Source: Thalassolituus sp. UBA1087
GTDB lineage: Bacteria; Pseudomonadota; Gammaproteobacteria; Pseudomonadales; Oceanobacteraceae
Direction of reading: 5' to 3'
DNA: 64,000 bases
NCBI GenBank assembly: GCA_002314145.1
Contig: DCCG01000017.1
Span: 61,518 to 125,517, forward strand
Part shown: positions 29,100-37,789 of the stretch, one piece after another
Layout of the letters: each line of letters starts with the position of its first letter
Position numbering within the stretch: the stretch's first letter is position 1
Notes under the pieces: model-generated
Databases searched by the model: none
What the model saw: only the letters and a program-made list of their open reading frames with translations
What the model was told of the DNA's origin: nothing
Position numbers and translations under genes: made by a program

Positions 29100-30767
29100 G
29101 TGGACGCTTTGAAACGTTACCTGCTGATTATTGTTCTCATCGTCTGTGGTTCAGCGGCCGCAGTGTACGACGTTGTGCTGCGTCTGGAGAATGACCGTGT
29201 ACGCAGCATGAGTGAACATCTGCTGGAACGTATTTATATCCGTGCGCTGCGCGACTATTACGGGCTGCTCACGGACGTACGTTTTGTGCTGGAATCCGGC
29301 GAATCCGCAGAAACCCTGCGCCGCATGCAGGCCAACACGGATATGGGCCGCTTTCTGAGCTTTGCTGACCAGCCGTCAGAGCTGGTAGAAGCCGGTGACT
29401 GGCAGGTCACCATGGCGCTGGACGAGCTGCAGGGTGACATCAGCATTAACGGCAGCGGCCGTCATCAGCCTTTTCTGGTACTGGATCTGGGGCTCAGCCG
29501 GCAACAGCCGCAGCCACGTATGCTGGTGCGCATCGATGTTATCAACTGGATTCAGCACATTACAGAAGACCTGGGCATCGGTGATATTCCGATGTACATC
29601 CGCTGGCAGGAGCACACCATCGCTCCCGACCCGGCTCATTCCCGGCATCTGATGATGGTGTTCAGTGATTTTCTGGTGCCAGAGATCAGTCTTTACCTCA
29701 GCTATGCAAAAGTCGACAGCCTGTTTCATCAGCGCCTGACCGCAGCGGTGCTGGCTCTGTTGGTGGCGATTCCGGAATTTATCCTGCTGTTCTGGCTGTG
29801 GCGCCAGTACTTCCACAGTCGCAGGCTGCGTCTCGCACTGGATAAATCGAAGAAGGATCTGCAGGCCGAAAAACACGCCAATCAGGCGCGCTCGCGTCTG
29901 CTGCACCATACATCCGCACAGGTACAGACACTCAATCAGAGTCTGGAGGAAGCGCGGCGGCGCATGGAGTTGTCTGAGCGTCTGGCTGCGCTGGGAGAAA
30001 TCTCCGCCGGAATCGCCCATGAGATCAACAACCCGGTGGCTTACTGCCGCAGTAATCTGGAGACCCTGGGCGAAGATCTGAAAGCGCTGCAGGATTTTAT
30101 TGCCGCAGTGGATAAGCTGTCGGATCAGCTGGACCCTGGCTCTGAGCTGTACCGGCAGCTGGCCGAACGCTACCAGACACTGGCGCTGCCGGAGGCGCTG
30201 GCCTCGGCGCCGGAACGGGTGGCCAATATTACCGAAGGGATCGACCGCGTGGCGCGCATTATTCAGGATATGCGCAAACTCAGCCGTCAGGACAGTAAAA
30301 AGATGGCGCTGAGCCAGCTCAACGAGCACATCGAAAGCGTGCTGAATATTGCCCGCAGTCGCCTGAAAGGCAATATTGAGCTGGAAGCGGAGCTGACAGA
30401 GTTGCCGCTGATTCCCTGTAACGCCTCACAGATCGGGCAGGTGATTCTGAACATTCTGATCAATGCCATTCAGGCGCTGGGAGATAAGCCCCATGGAAAA
30501 ATCACCCTGATTGAACAGCTGTCACAACACTGGCTGTCGATTGAAGTGTGCGATAACGGCCCCGGCATGAATGAAAGCACTCTGTCGAGAGTGTTCGAAC
30601 CTTTCTTTACCACCAAAGCCGAAGGCGAAGGCACCGGCATGGGGCTGGCATTGTGCTATCAGTTAATAGAGGCCCATCACGGGCGCATTGAAGTAGAAAG
30701 TCAGCTGGATGAAGGCACCTGCTTTACCGTCTGGCTGCCATTGGATCCCGGTCGGGTTCAGGAGTAA
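29100..30767 (+). CDS. Membrane sensor histidine kinase
   Basis: A 555-residue kinase. It has membrane helix 1 at residues 7-27, a periplasmic domain of about 185 residues with no recognised fold, helix 2 near 213-237 and a coiled-coil linker. The dimerisation/phosphoacceptor domain has His307 in GISAGIAHEINNPVAY-type context. An HATPase follows, with N-box NILINAIQAL, G1 DNGPGMNE and FTTK...GTGMGLAL. The start is GTG with a GGCGGCGGGGG stretch upstream. It lies five bases from the response-regulator gene. The HEINNPVAYCRSNLETL type is common in kinases paired with REC-HD proteins. The signal is unknown. Confidence 0.88.
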   Translation: MDALKRYLLIIVLIVCGSAAAVYDVVLRLENDRVRSMSEHLLERIYIRALRDYYGLLTDVRFVLESGESAETLRRMQANTDMGRFLSFADQPSELVEAGDWQVTMALDELQGDISINGSGRHQPFLVLDLGLSRQQPQPRMLVRIDVINWIQHITEDLGIGDIPMYIRWQEHTIAPDPAHSRHLMMVFSDFLVPEISLYLSYAKVDSLFHQRLTAAVLALLVAIPEFILLFWLWRQYFHSRRLRLALDKSKKDLQAEKHANQARSRLLHHTSAQVQTLNQSLEEARRRMELSERLAALGEISAGIAHEINNPVAYCRSNLETLGEDLKALQDFIAAVDKLSDQLDPGSELYRQLAERYQTLALPEALASAPERVANITEGIDRVARIIQDMRKLSRQDSKKMALSQLNEHIESVLNIARSRLKGNIELEAELTELPLIPCNASQIGQVILNILINAIQALGDKPHGKITLIEQLSQHWLSIEVCDNGPGMNESTLSRVFEPFFTTKAEGEGTGMGLALCYQLIEAHHGRIEVESQLDEGTCFTVWLPLDPGRVQE

Positions 30768-30772
30768 TACAG

Positions 30773-32140
30773 ATGCTGAGTGAAGGCTATGTAGCGAAGG
30801 TTCAGGAAAAAAACGGCCGTCTGCTGATTGTGGACGATGAAGAAGCCGTTCTGCAGGCGCTTAAGCGCCTGTTTCACCGCCAGTATGATGTGGTTATCCA
30901 CACCAGTGGTGCAGCAGCACTGGAGGAGCTGAAAAAAGACACATTCGATGTGATTATTTCTGATATGCGCATGCCGGGTATGACAGGGGCAGAATTGTTG
31001 AAAGCCTGCTTTGAACAATACCCGGATATGATCCGCATCCTGCTGACCGGTTATTCGGATCTTGATTCCGCCATTAAAGCCGTCAACGAAGGCAATATTT
31101 ATCGCTACATCTCCAAACCCTGGGACAACGATCAGCTGCGTTCGGTGATCGCCGAAGCCATTGATAACCGCGACCTTAAATCCGCCAATGAAAAGCTCAA
31201 CGCGCATATTATTGAGCAGAACAAAGAACTGGAAAGTCTGAACCGGCGCTTACAGGAACGCTTCCATGAAACCAGTTTTGACCTCGGCGAAGCCGAAGCC
31301 AAGCTGACCGATGCCTACCGCAGTCTGCGTCAGGAATTTAACAGCATGGTGCACATTCTGGTGAGTATCATGGAACGCCGCAACGGCGAAGAAGAGGGCA
31401 GCTCAGAACGACTGGCGCGGTTAGCCAAAGAATTTGGTGAATTTTCGGGGCTGGAAGGTCAGCAGATTCAGGATCTGTATTATGCCGCCCTGCTGAAAAA
31501 TATCGGCAAAGTCTCTCTTCCGGACTCTGTGCTGAATAAATCCATCGCGCAGATGACGCGGGCTGAAAAAATGGATTACGCCCGCTTCACTATTAATGGC
31601 CAGACCATGCTGATGTTACTGGAGCCGTTGCAAAATTCATCCACCATCATCCGGTCACATATGGAGCTGTACAATGGCAAAGGCTTCCCCGATAAGCTCT
31701 CCGGTGATGCGATTCCCAAAGAAGCCAGGATTCTTCGCATTGTCACCGACTTCGTCGAAATTCAGCGTGAATATAATTTTCTGGGCGAGACTCTGACCTC
31801 CGAAGATGCCCGGTCTTATATGTTAAAAATGGCCGGTCAGCGCTATGACCGTGAGCTGGTGGATATCTTTATGGAAGTGCTGGAGGATTTCGACGAAGGC
31901 GTGGTGTCCGATATGGAGCGTATACCGATTCAGGATGCGCGCATCGGCATGACTCTGGTGGGCAGTCTGATCAGCCCGGCCGGAATGGTGCTGTTATCCG
32001 AGGGAACCGTGCTGACTGAACGCCATGTCGAAAAGCTGCAGGCCATGCACCGCCAGTTTGAAGGCCACGAAATCAAGCTGCATGTGCGTCGGGAAAAGCC
32101 GCCGGAAAAAGAAGACAGCGATCAGGCCGGGCCGGGGTAA
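30773..32140 (+). CDS. Response regulator with degenerate HD-GYP-like domain
   Basis: A 455-residue partner of the upstream kinase. The receiver domain (residues about 16-130) has the acidic pair in LLIVDDEE, the phospho-acceptor Asp in VIISDMRMPG, LLTGYSD and the Lys in YISKPW. A coiled-coil region and an HD-related domain follow. In that domain the metal-binding HDIGK is replaced by KNIGK (about residue 242), and the GYP signature reads HMELYNGKGFP (about residue 297). Key metal ligands of c-di-GMP phosphodiesterases are thus missing, so catalytic activity is unlikely. The pair is set between dxs and ribA, which are adjacent or close in related genomes. Confidence 0.85.
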   Translation: MLSEGYVAKVQEKNGRLLIVDDEEAVLQALKRLFHRQYDVVIHTSGAAALEELKKDTFDVIISDMRMPGMTGAELLKACFEQYPDMIRILLTGYSDLDSAIKAVNEGNIYRYISKPWDNDQLRSVIAEAIDNRDLKSANEKLNAHIIEQNKELESLNRRLQERFHETSFDLGEAEAKLTDAYRSLRQEFNSMVHILVSIMERRNGEEEGSSERLARLAKEFGEFSGLEGQQIQDLYYAALLKNIGKVSLPDSVLNKSIAQMTRAEKMDYARFTINGQTMLMLLEPLQNSSTIIRSHMELYNGKGFPDKLSGDAIPKEARILRIVTDFVEIQREYNFLGETLTSEDARSYMLKMAGQRYDRELVDIFMEVLEDFDEGVVSDMERIPIQDARIGMTLVGSLISPAGMVLLSEGTVLTERHVEKLQAMHRQFEGHEIKLHVRREKPPEKEDSDQAGPG

Positions 32141-32190
32141 AACCCGGCATCGTCAGGGCTGATATCGCACTGCCCCGTGATATTCCGGCG

Positions 32191-32841
32191 TTACAACGGA
32201 CCGGCTTCGGGCTCGTCATCCTGATGAGTGGGCAGTCCCTGAGGCGGAATATCCAGTGGCAGATAATGCCCAAGTTTGGAGGCTTTGGTTTTCAGGTAGC
32301 CATCATTGTGCGGGTTACGGCCCACCTGCAGCGGTACGCGCTCGACCACTTCCACGCCAGCGTCACTCAGTGCTTTGACTTTACGCGGATTATTGGTCAT
32401 CAGACGGATAGCGTGGATACCCAGGTGGTCCAGCATCGGCCGGCACATGCTGTAATCACGCATATCAGCGGCAAACCCCAGACGTTCATTGGCTTCCACC
32501 GTGTCAGCGCCCTGATCCTGCAGGTTGTAGGCGCGGATTTTATTCAGCAGGCCAATACCGCGGCCTTCCTGACGCAGGTAGAGTACTACGCCCCGTCCGG
32601 CTTCGGCCACCGAGCGCAGGGCCTCTTCCAGCTGATAGCCACAGTCACAGCGCATGCTGAATAAGGCATCGCCGGTCAGACATTCAGAATGAGCCCGTGC
32701 CAGCACCGGCTCCCCATCAGATACCTCTCCCATGGTCAAAGCCACATGTTCTTTACCTGTGCCGGTTTCCTCGAAACCATGCATGGTAAATACCCCGAAA
32801 GGCGTGGGCAGTTTGGATGATGCAACGTATTTAATACTCAA
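32191..32841 (-). CDS. ribA: GTP cyclohydrolase II
   Basis: Opens GTP for riboflavin synthesis. Zinc-binding cysteines are seen in CLTGDALFSMRCDCGYQ and the GTP-binding YLRQEGRGIGLLNKI follows. It has 216 residues. The start is TTG: the N-terminus MSIKYVASSKLPTPFGVFTMHG matches the family exactly from this codon, and a GGAG lies eight bases before it. It converges with the response-regulator gene. Confidence 0.96.
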   Translation of the reverse strand: MSIKYVASSKLPTPFGVFTMHGFEETGTGKEHVALTMGEVSDGEPVLARAHSECLTGDALFSMRCDCGYQLEEALRSVAEAGRGVVLYLRQEGRGIGLLNKIRAYNLQDQGADTVEANERLGFAADMRDYSMCRPMLDHLGIHAIRLMTNNPRKVKALSDAGVEVVERVPLQVGRNPHNDGYLKTKASKLGHYLPLDIPPQGLPTHQDDEPEAGPL

Positions 32842-33030
32842 GGGGAGTACTCCGGGGGTAAATCAGGGCGCGTATTCTACCAGCGAACCGCGGGGCTGAC
32901 TAATCCACAGGCGCATAAGTTTGGCGACATTTCTGCAAAATTTTGTTCAATAAGTGTCAGGCAGTACGACAACCGGGCGCTGCCTGCAGTAAAATCACTT
33001 ACGCAACACAGAAAACAGGAAACTGGCTTA

Positions 33031-33708
33031 ATGGTCTGGATCTTACTGGCGCTGCTGCTGTTAGCTCTGCTGGTTCTGCCCGGCGTCTGGGTGAAGCAGG
33101 TACTGCGCAGGCACGCCGGACAGCGCGATGATTTTCCCGGTACCGGCGGCGATATGGCACAGCACCTGATCGGCAAGCTGGGGCTGGAGGGCGTCCGTGT
33201 GGAAGAAACCGCCGGCGGTGATCATTACGACCCGTCCAGTCGCTGCGTGCGGCTGACAAAGGACAAGCTGGAAGGCAAAACGCTGACGGCGGTGGTGGTG
33301 GCTGCCCATGAAGTTGGTCATGCCCTGCAGCACGCCAGGGGCGAAGCCCTGTTTAATACCCGTACCGGGCTGGCCCACGTCGCCATCTGGATGCAGCGTA
33401 TTGCCCCGGTTGCACTGGTTATTTCGCCCCTGATGGCCACGGTCGCGCCGGGATTCGCCCGTCTGACATTGATTCTGGCGGTCGCATCCATGCTGATGGG
33501 GACGCTGATGCACCTGGTCACACTGCCGGTTGAATGGGATGCCAGTTTTGGTAAAGCCTTGCCGGCTCTGGAACAGGGAGAGTATCTCGGGCCTGAGGAT
33601 ATGCGCAATGCGCGCAAAATTCTCACTGCCGCCGCCTTAACCTATGTGGCCGGTTCACTGATGAGTCTGCTGAATCTGGGCCGCTGGCTGCGCTATCTGC
33701 GCCGTTAA
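33031..33708 (+). CDS. Membrane zinc metallopeptidase, YugP-type
   Basis: A 225-residue protein with an N-terminal membrane helix, a soluble part carrying the zinc-peptidase motif HEVGH (in VVVAAHEVGHALQHARGE, about residue 92), and three further hydrophobic segments to the C-terminus. Size and layout match the DUF2268-unrelated YugP/neutral zinc metallopeptidase family. The substrate is unknown. It is the last core-type gene before the nitrogen-fixation region. Confidence 0.82.
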   Translation: MVWILLALLLLALLVLPGVWVKQVLRRHAGQRDDFPGTGGDMAQHLIGKLGLEGVRVEETAGGDHYDPSSRCVRLTKDKLEGKTLTAVVVAAHEVGHALQHARGEALFNTRTGLAHVAIWMQRIAPVALVISPLMATVAPGFARLTLILAVASMLMGTLMHLVTLPVEWDASFGKALPALEQGEYLGPEDMRNARKILTAAALTYVAGSLMSLLNLGRWLRYLRR

Positions 33709-33735
33709 TACCCTTTCTTTGTGTAATGTTTCTAT

Positions 33736-33751
33736 TGTGTTAATTACAACA
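33736..33751. promoter_or_regulatory. NifA-type upstream activator site 1 for nifB
   Basis: TGT-N10-ACA match (TGTGTTAATTACAACA) centred about 121 bp before the predicted nifB transcription start. NifA is known to bind this motif. Confidence 0.75.
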
Positions 33752-33770
33752 AAAGCAGCGCCCGCTGTGT

Positions 33771-33786
33771 TGTATCAAACCCCACA
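33771..33786. promoter_or_regulatory. NifA-type upstream activator site 2 for nifB
   Basis: A second TGT-N10-ACA (TGTATCAAACCCCACA), centred about 86 bp before the predicted start and 35 bp from site 1. An AT-rich stretch (33800-33835), suitable for DNA bending, separates it from the promoter. Confidence 0.75.
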
Positions 33787-33837
33787 AAAACTCCCTTCCC
33801 TTATATCAAAATTCATATAAAACAATGGCTTAGCTTT

Positions 33838-33855
33838 CAGGCATTGGCATTGCAG
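33838..33855 (+). promoter_or_regulatory. Sigma-54 promoter of the nifB operon
   Basis: CAGGCATTGGCATTGCAG has the invariant GG-N10-GC spacing, with -24 element AGGCAT and -12 element TTGCA. The predicted transcription start is near 33865, about 93 bp before the nifB ATG. Confidence 0.82.
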
Positions 33856-33957
33856 TACGGAATCAGCAACCGACCCCGACGATATATCAGCGCGGGAATC
33901 AAGATTAGAAATGCCCCCAATCAAAGAAGGGCAGGGTACTGAAAAGGAGCTGAGACC

Positions 33958-35472
33958 ATGCAATTGAATGTGCTTGGACAAGAAAACGGTGGAGAAGCAG
34001 CCGCCAGCAGTTGTGCGTCAGGTTCGTGTGGCAGTGATAATGATCAGATGGCAGCGCTGCCGGAAGCGATCCGTGAGAAAGTCAAAAACCACCCGTGTTA
34101 CTCCGAAGAAGCGCACCATTACTTCGCCCGTATGCACGTGGCAGTCGCACCGGCCTGTAATATCCAGTGTCATTACTGCAACCGTAAATACGATTGCTCC
34201 AACGAATCCCGCCCGGGCGTGGTATCGGAATTGCTGACGCCGGAAGAAGCCGTGATGAAAACCAAAGCGGTGGCCGCCAATATTCCGCAGATGACCGTGC
34301 TGGGCATCGCTGGCCCCGGTGATCCGCTGGCCAACCCGGGCCGCACCTTTGACACCTTCCGTATGCTCAGCGAACAGGCACCGGACATTAAACTCTGTGT
34401 CTCCACTAATGGTCTGGCGCTGCCGGATGCCGTGGAAGAGCTGGCCAAGCACAACATTGACCACGTGACCATCACGATTAATTGCGTTGATCCGGCCGTA
34501 GGCGCCAAGATTTATCCCTGGATTTACTGGAATAACAAACGCATTTACGGTGAAAAAGCCGCCAAAATTCTTATTCAGCAGCAACAGAAAGGTCTGGAAA
34601 TGCTGGTGGAGAAAGGCATTCTGGTGAAAGTGAACTCTGTGATGATCCCCGGAGTGAACGATGAGCACCTGAAAGAAGTCAGCCGCATCGTAAAAGAAAA
34701 AGGCGCCTTTCTGCATAATGTTATGCCACTGATCTCGGAAGCCGAGCACGGTACTTTTTACGGCATTATGGGGCAGCGTGGACCAGAGCCGGAAGAACTG
34801 CAGGATCTGCAGGACGCCTGCGCCGGTGATATGAATATGATGCGCCACTGCCGTCAGTGCCGCGCGGATGCCGTGGGGCTGCTGGGTGAAGACCGGGGCG
34901 AAGAATTTACCCTGGATAAAATTGCCGCCATGGATATTGACTACGACTCTGCCATGAAAACCCGGGCTGTCGTGCATGCCGGCATCATGGAAGAGCTGGA
35001 AGAAAAAGAAGAAAAACGTAAGCGTCTGGCGGCGGTGAATGTTCCGGCCAGCGCAGACATTATTCCCGAAGACACCCGGCCGGTGCTGATGGCCGTGGCG
35101 ACCAGTGGTGGCGGTCTGATTAACCAGCACTTCGGTCATGCTGAAGAATTCCTGATTTATGAAGCATCCCCCAAAGGCGTGCGCTTTATCAGTCACCGTA
35201 AGGTTGATCAGTACTGTATTGGTGGTGATACCTGTGGCGAAAAAGAAAGTGCGCTGGCCGGCTCTATCCGGGCACTGAAAGGTTGTGAGTCTGTGCTCTG
35301 TTCCAAAATTGGGTATGAGCCCTGGTCGCTGCTGGAAGAGGCCGGCATCGTCCCCAATGGTGAACATGCCATGGAGCCGATCGAAGAAGCGGTCATGGCT
35401 CTGTACAAAGAAATGATCGCCAGTGGTGCGCTGGCAGAAAAAGCGCCCGAGGCGGAAAGCATCAGCGCCTGA
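33958..35472 (+). CDS. nifB: Nitrogenase cofactor biosynthesis radical SAM protein NifB
   Basis: Fuses two [4Fe-4S] clusters and inserts the central carbide to make NifB-co, the precursor of FeMo-co. It has 504 residues. The radical SAM cysteines are C67, C71 and C74 (CNIQCHYC), and further cluster-binding cysteines are seen in MRHCRQCRADAVGLLGED. The C-terminal NifX-like domain (residues about 378-480) begins VATSGGGLINQHFGHAEEF. The two-domain form is typical of proteobacteria. A GGAGC ribosome-binding site precedes the ATG. It leads an eight-gene unit reaching 39.1 kb. Confidence 0.98.
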   Translation: MQLNVLGQENGGEAAASSCASGSCGSDNDQMAALPEAIREKVKNHPCYSEEAHHYFARMHVAVAPACNIQCHYCNRKYDCSNESRPGVVSELLTPEEAVMKTKAVAANIPQMTVLGIAGPGDPLANPGRTFDTFRMLSEQAPDIKLCVSTNGLALPDAVEELAKHNIDHVTITINCVDPAVGAKIYPWIYWNNKRIYGEKAAKILIQQQQKGLEMLVEKGILVKVNSVMIPGVNDEHLKEVSRIVKEKGAFLHNVMPLISEAEHGTFYGIMGQRGPEPEELQDLQDACAGDMNMMRHCRQCRADAVGLLGEDRGEEFTLDKIAAMDIDYDSAMKTRAVVHAGIMEELEEKEEKRKRLAAVNVPASADIIPEDTRPVLMAVATSGGGLINQHFGHAEEFLIYEASPKGVRFISHRKVDQYCIGGDTCGEKESALAGSIRALKGCESVLCSKIGYEPWSLLEEAGIVPNGEHAMEPIEEAVMALYKEMIASGALAEKAPEAESISA

Positions 35473-35510
35473 CCAGTATCAGGAAATAAAAGCTGAGCTG
35501 TAAAAAAGAA

Positions 35511-35541
35511 AAAACCTCCGGGGATTACCCGGAGGTTTTAA
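35511..35541 (+). terminator. Hairpin between nifB and fdxN
   Basis: An 8-bp GC stem CCTCCGGG / CCCGGAGG, extended by four A-T pairs, with a GATTA loop and T-rich downstream arm. It has terminator form yet lies inside the presumed nifB operon, so it may partly terminate or stabilise the nifB message. A smaller ATCACC/GGTGAT hairpin follows at 35560-35582. Confidence 0.65.
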
Positions 35542-35599
35542 AACCAAACAGAAGAGAGATCACCATCCGTTTACGGGTGATGAACAACCGGAGGTCAGC

Positions 35600-35878
35600 A
35601 TGGCACTATCCATTGTCGATTCCTGTGTGAACTGCTGGGCCTGCTATGACGTATGCCCAAGCAACGCCATCTATCAGAGCAGTGCCCACTTTAAAATTAA
35701 TCCCAAAAAATGCACCGAATGTGAAGGTGACTACGCTCATCCTCAATGTGCAAGTATTTGTCCGATTGAAGAAACCATTCTGGACGCCGCAGGCGAAGCC
35801 ATTAATCCACTGGGCTCTTTAACCGGTATTCCACCGGAAAAAATGAAAGAAGCCATGGATGAAATTCAGGCCCGGTAA
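35600..35878 (+). CDS. fdxN: Nif-associated 2[4Fe-4S] ferredoxin
   Basis: A 92-residue ferredoxin with cysteine clusters CVNCWACYDVCP and CTECEGDYAHPQCASICP. The spaced second cluster is typical of NifB-linked FdxN proteins. In Azotobacter vinelandii FdxN supports NifB-co synthesis, probably as electron donor to NifB. A GGAGGT ribosome-binding site precedes the ATG. Confidence 0.93.
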   Translation: MALSIVDSCVNCWACYDVCPSNAIYQSSAHFKINPKKCTECEGDYAHPQCASICPIEETILDAAGEAINPLGSLTGIPPEKMKEAMDEIQAR

Positions 35879-35891
35879 ACAGGACCAGGTT

Positions 35892-36311
35892 ATGACAGAC
35901 GTGCTGCATTTTTACGAAAAACCCGGCTGTATTAACAATACAAAGCAGAAAAAAATACTGCGTCAGTGTGGTATCGGGCTGGAAGAGCACAGTCTTCTGA
36001 CTACCCGCTGGGATAAAGAAGAATTACGCCGCTTCTTTGCTGGCCGCCCGGTCGCCGAGTGGTTTAATCCATCAGCCCCGGCGGTGAAAGAAAAAAAGAT
36101 ACGTCCGGCTGAATGCAGCGCAGATGAAGCTCTGGATGCGATGTTAAAAGATCCTTTGCTGATCCGCCGGCCTCTGATCAGACAGGGTGACTGGTATTGC
36201 GCCGGGTTCGACTGGGATCAGCTGAAGCAGGCACTGAATATTACAGCCGATGACGCGGATACGGTCAGTGTTCCGGCAGGCATCGAAGCCTGTGCCCGGA
36301 CAGGGCATTAA
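35892..36311 (+). CDS. nifO: Nitrogenase-associated ArsC/Spx-like protein NifO
   Basis: A 139-residue thioredoxin-fold protein of the ArsC family. Cys13 sits in EKPGCINNTKQK and the typical DPLLIRRPLIR segment comes near residue 95. The ATG at 35892 has AGGAC/CAGG upstream; earlier in-frame codons overlap fdxN. NifO lies next to nifB-fdxN-nifQ in Azotobacter, where it is linked to molybdenum allocation between nitrogenase and other uses. Its stop is two bases from the nifQ start. Confidence 0.87.
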   Translation: MTDVLHFYEKPGCINNTKQKKILRQCGIGLEEHSLLTTRWDKEELRRFFAGRPVAEWFNPSAPAVKEKKIRPAECSADEALDAMLKDPLLIRRPLIRQGDWYCAGFDWDQLKQALNITADDADTVSVPAGIEACARTGH

Positions 36312-36313
36312 CA

Positions 36314-36955
36314 ATGGAGAATATTATGAATATGGTCTCGGTCTTTAAGCCTTATGGTTGGGCACAGCATCTGATCGTTGCCGGTCAGCAGCGCTCTCTG
36401 ATCTGTGCCAATAACAGCCGCTGGCTGAGCCAGATTGTGCGCAGTCAGCGTCAGGGAAAAACCTGTCTGCCCTATTTTCTCGGGCTGTCCAGCATTGATT
36501 ATCACTGGATGATGCATCGCCAGCTGCTTGGGCGTCAGCGCCGTATGCCATTGGTTTCGTTGTGGACTCAGGGACACGATGCTCCTCTGCACGAGGAAGA
36601 CCTGCGGCAGCAGCTGCTGGAAATGCGCCAGGATGAGTGGCTTGAAATCCGTAATTTATTACGCCAGCACAAAGCCGGAAAAACCGACTGTGAACTTATC
36701 ATGTCCGATATTGTGGCAGCCGGTTGTCTGGGCGGCGACCATCTCTGGCGCGATCTGGGCCTGCAGTCACGCAGCGAACTGAGCCAGTTAATGTTGCAGA
36801 ATTTCCCCACCCTGGCGGCGGCTAACAGTGGTGATATGAAGTGGAAAAAGTTTTTTTATAAACAACTGTGTGAGGCCGGTGGTGGTTATGTCTGCCGTGC
36901 GCCCAGTTGTGACCAGTGCAGTGCTTATGATGACTGCTTTGGTCCGGAAGAATAA
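36314..36955 (+). CDS. nifQ: Molybdenum donor protein NifQ
   Basis: A 213-residue protein with the NifQ C-terminal metal-binding motif C-x4-C-x2-C-x5-C (CRAPSCDQCSAYDDC), which holds a Mo-Fe-S cluster. It provides molybdenum for FeMo-co assembly on NifEN. A second ATG four codons in (36326) could be the true start. It lies between nifO and the rhodanese gene as in Azotobacter. Confidence 0.93.
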   Translation: MENIMNMVSVFKPYGWAQHLIVAGQQRSLICANNSRWLSQIVRSQRQGKTCLPYFLGLSSIDYHWMMHRQLLGRQRRMPLVSLWTQGHDAPLHEEDLRQQLLEMRQDEWLEIRNLLRQHKAGKTDCELIMSDIVAAGCLGGDHLWRDLGLQSRSELSQLMLQNFPTLAAANSGDMKWKKFFYKQLCEAGGGYVCRAPSCDQCSAYDDCFGPEE

Positions 36956-37000
36956 GTCAGTTTCATTATTAAAATATAAGCCCTCAGCGGAGGATTAAAC

Positions 37001-37780
37001 ATGATCAAATGGCATAACATCAGCGTCACCGAAGCCGAAGAAATGCTTTACGACAGCCAGGTTCTGGTTCTCGATATGCGTGACTTCCGCTCCTATCTGG
37101 CAGACCACCATCCCCGGGCTCTGCATTTAACCGGTGAAAACCTGCGCGCTATTCTCAAGCATACGGCGCGCTCGGTACCTGTATTAATATACTGCTACCA
37201 CGGCCATCGCAGTCAGGATATGGCACAGCTGTTCAGCGACTTCGGTTTTACCAGCTGTTACAGCCTGGATGGCGGCTATGAAGCATGGTTCCCGGATATC
37301 CGTCATCCGGATAACGAACTGAGCTCTGACCTGAAAAGCTGGATGCTGGAACGCCATTTTATGCCGGCCAATCTGGATGAGCGCTGCGCTAATAATGAGA
37401 CTGCGTTAATGCACGCCTGTCGTGAAGGTGAATATGAATACGCCCGTGAATTAGTGTTGGCGGGTGCCGGCATTGATCTGGTCAACAAAGATGGTAATAA
37501 CGCGTTATGGATGGCCTGCCAGAGTGGCAACGAGAATATCGTTAATCTGCTGTTGAATAACGACATCAATATGGACCAGCAGAACGACCACGGTGCCACG
37601 GCGCTGATGTATACCGCATCGGTGGGCAATGTGGCACTGACCGCCATGTTGATTGAGGCCGGTGCCGACACCGATCTCACCACACTGGATGATTTTACCG
37701 CTCTGGATGTTGCTGCCAACGCCAAAACCCTGCGCATGCTGCAGTTCTGCATGATGCCGGATCAACGCTACGTTGCCTGA
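37001..37780 (+). CDS. rhdN: Rhodanese-ankyrin fusion protein (RhdN-like)
   Basis: A 259-residue fusion. Residues about 1-108 form a GlpE-like rhodanese domain with active-site loop CYHGHRS (Cys65). Residues about 130-250 form three to four ankyrin repeats (for example NETALMHACREGEYEYARELVLAGA and NDHGATALMYTASVGN). Azotobacter carries a rhodanese gene, rhdN, at this place between nifQ and grx5. A sulfur-transfer role for Fe-S or cofactor assembly is likely; the ankyrin half may choose the partner. That half closely resembles the separate ankyrin protein at 56628-57113. Confidence 0.85.
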   Translation: MIKWHNISVTEAEEMLYDSQVLVLDMRDFRSYLADHHPRALHLTGENLRAILKHTARSVPVLIYCYHGHRSQDMAQLFSDFGFTSCYSLDGGYEAWFPDIRHPDNELSSDLKSWMLERHFMPANLDERCANNETALMHACREGEYEYARELVLAGAGIDLVNKDGNNALWMACQSGNENIVNLLLNNDINMDQQNDHGATALMYTASVGNVALTAMLIEAGADTDLTTLDDFTALDVAANAKTLRMLQFCMMPDQRYVA

Positions 37781-37789
37781 GGACCCCTT

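Noticed and set aside
33816..33836. IHF site in the nifB promoter region
   Set aside because: The AT-rich stretch includes TATCAA but the second half of the IHF consensus does not match; only an AT-rich bend is claimed.
34018..35367. Long open frame on the minus strand opposite nifB
   Set aside because: It mirrors the codon structure of nifB, is rich in His/Phe/Gln as such shadows are, has no ribosome-binding site and nifB is certain. The same holds for the long minus frame opposite nifD (45395-46504).
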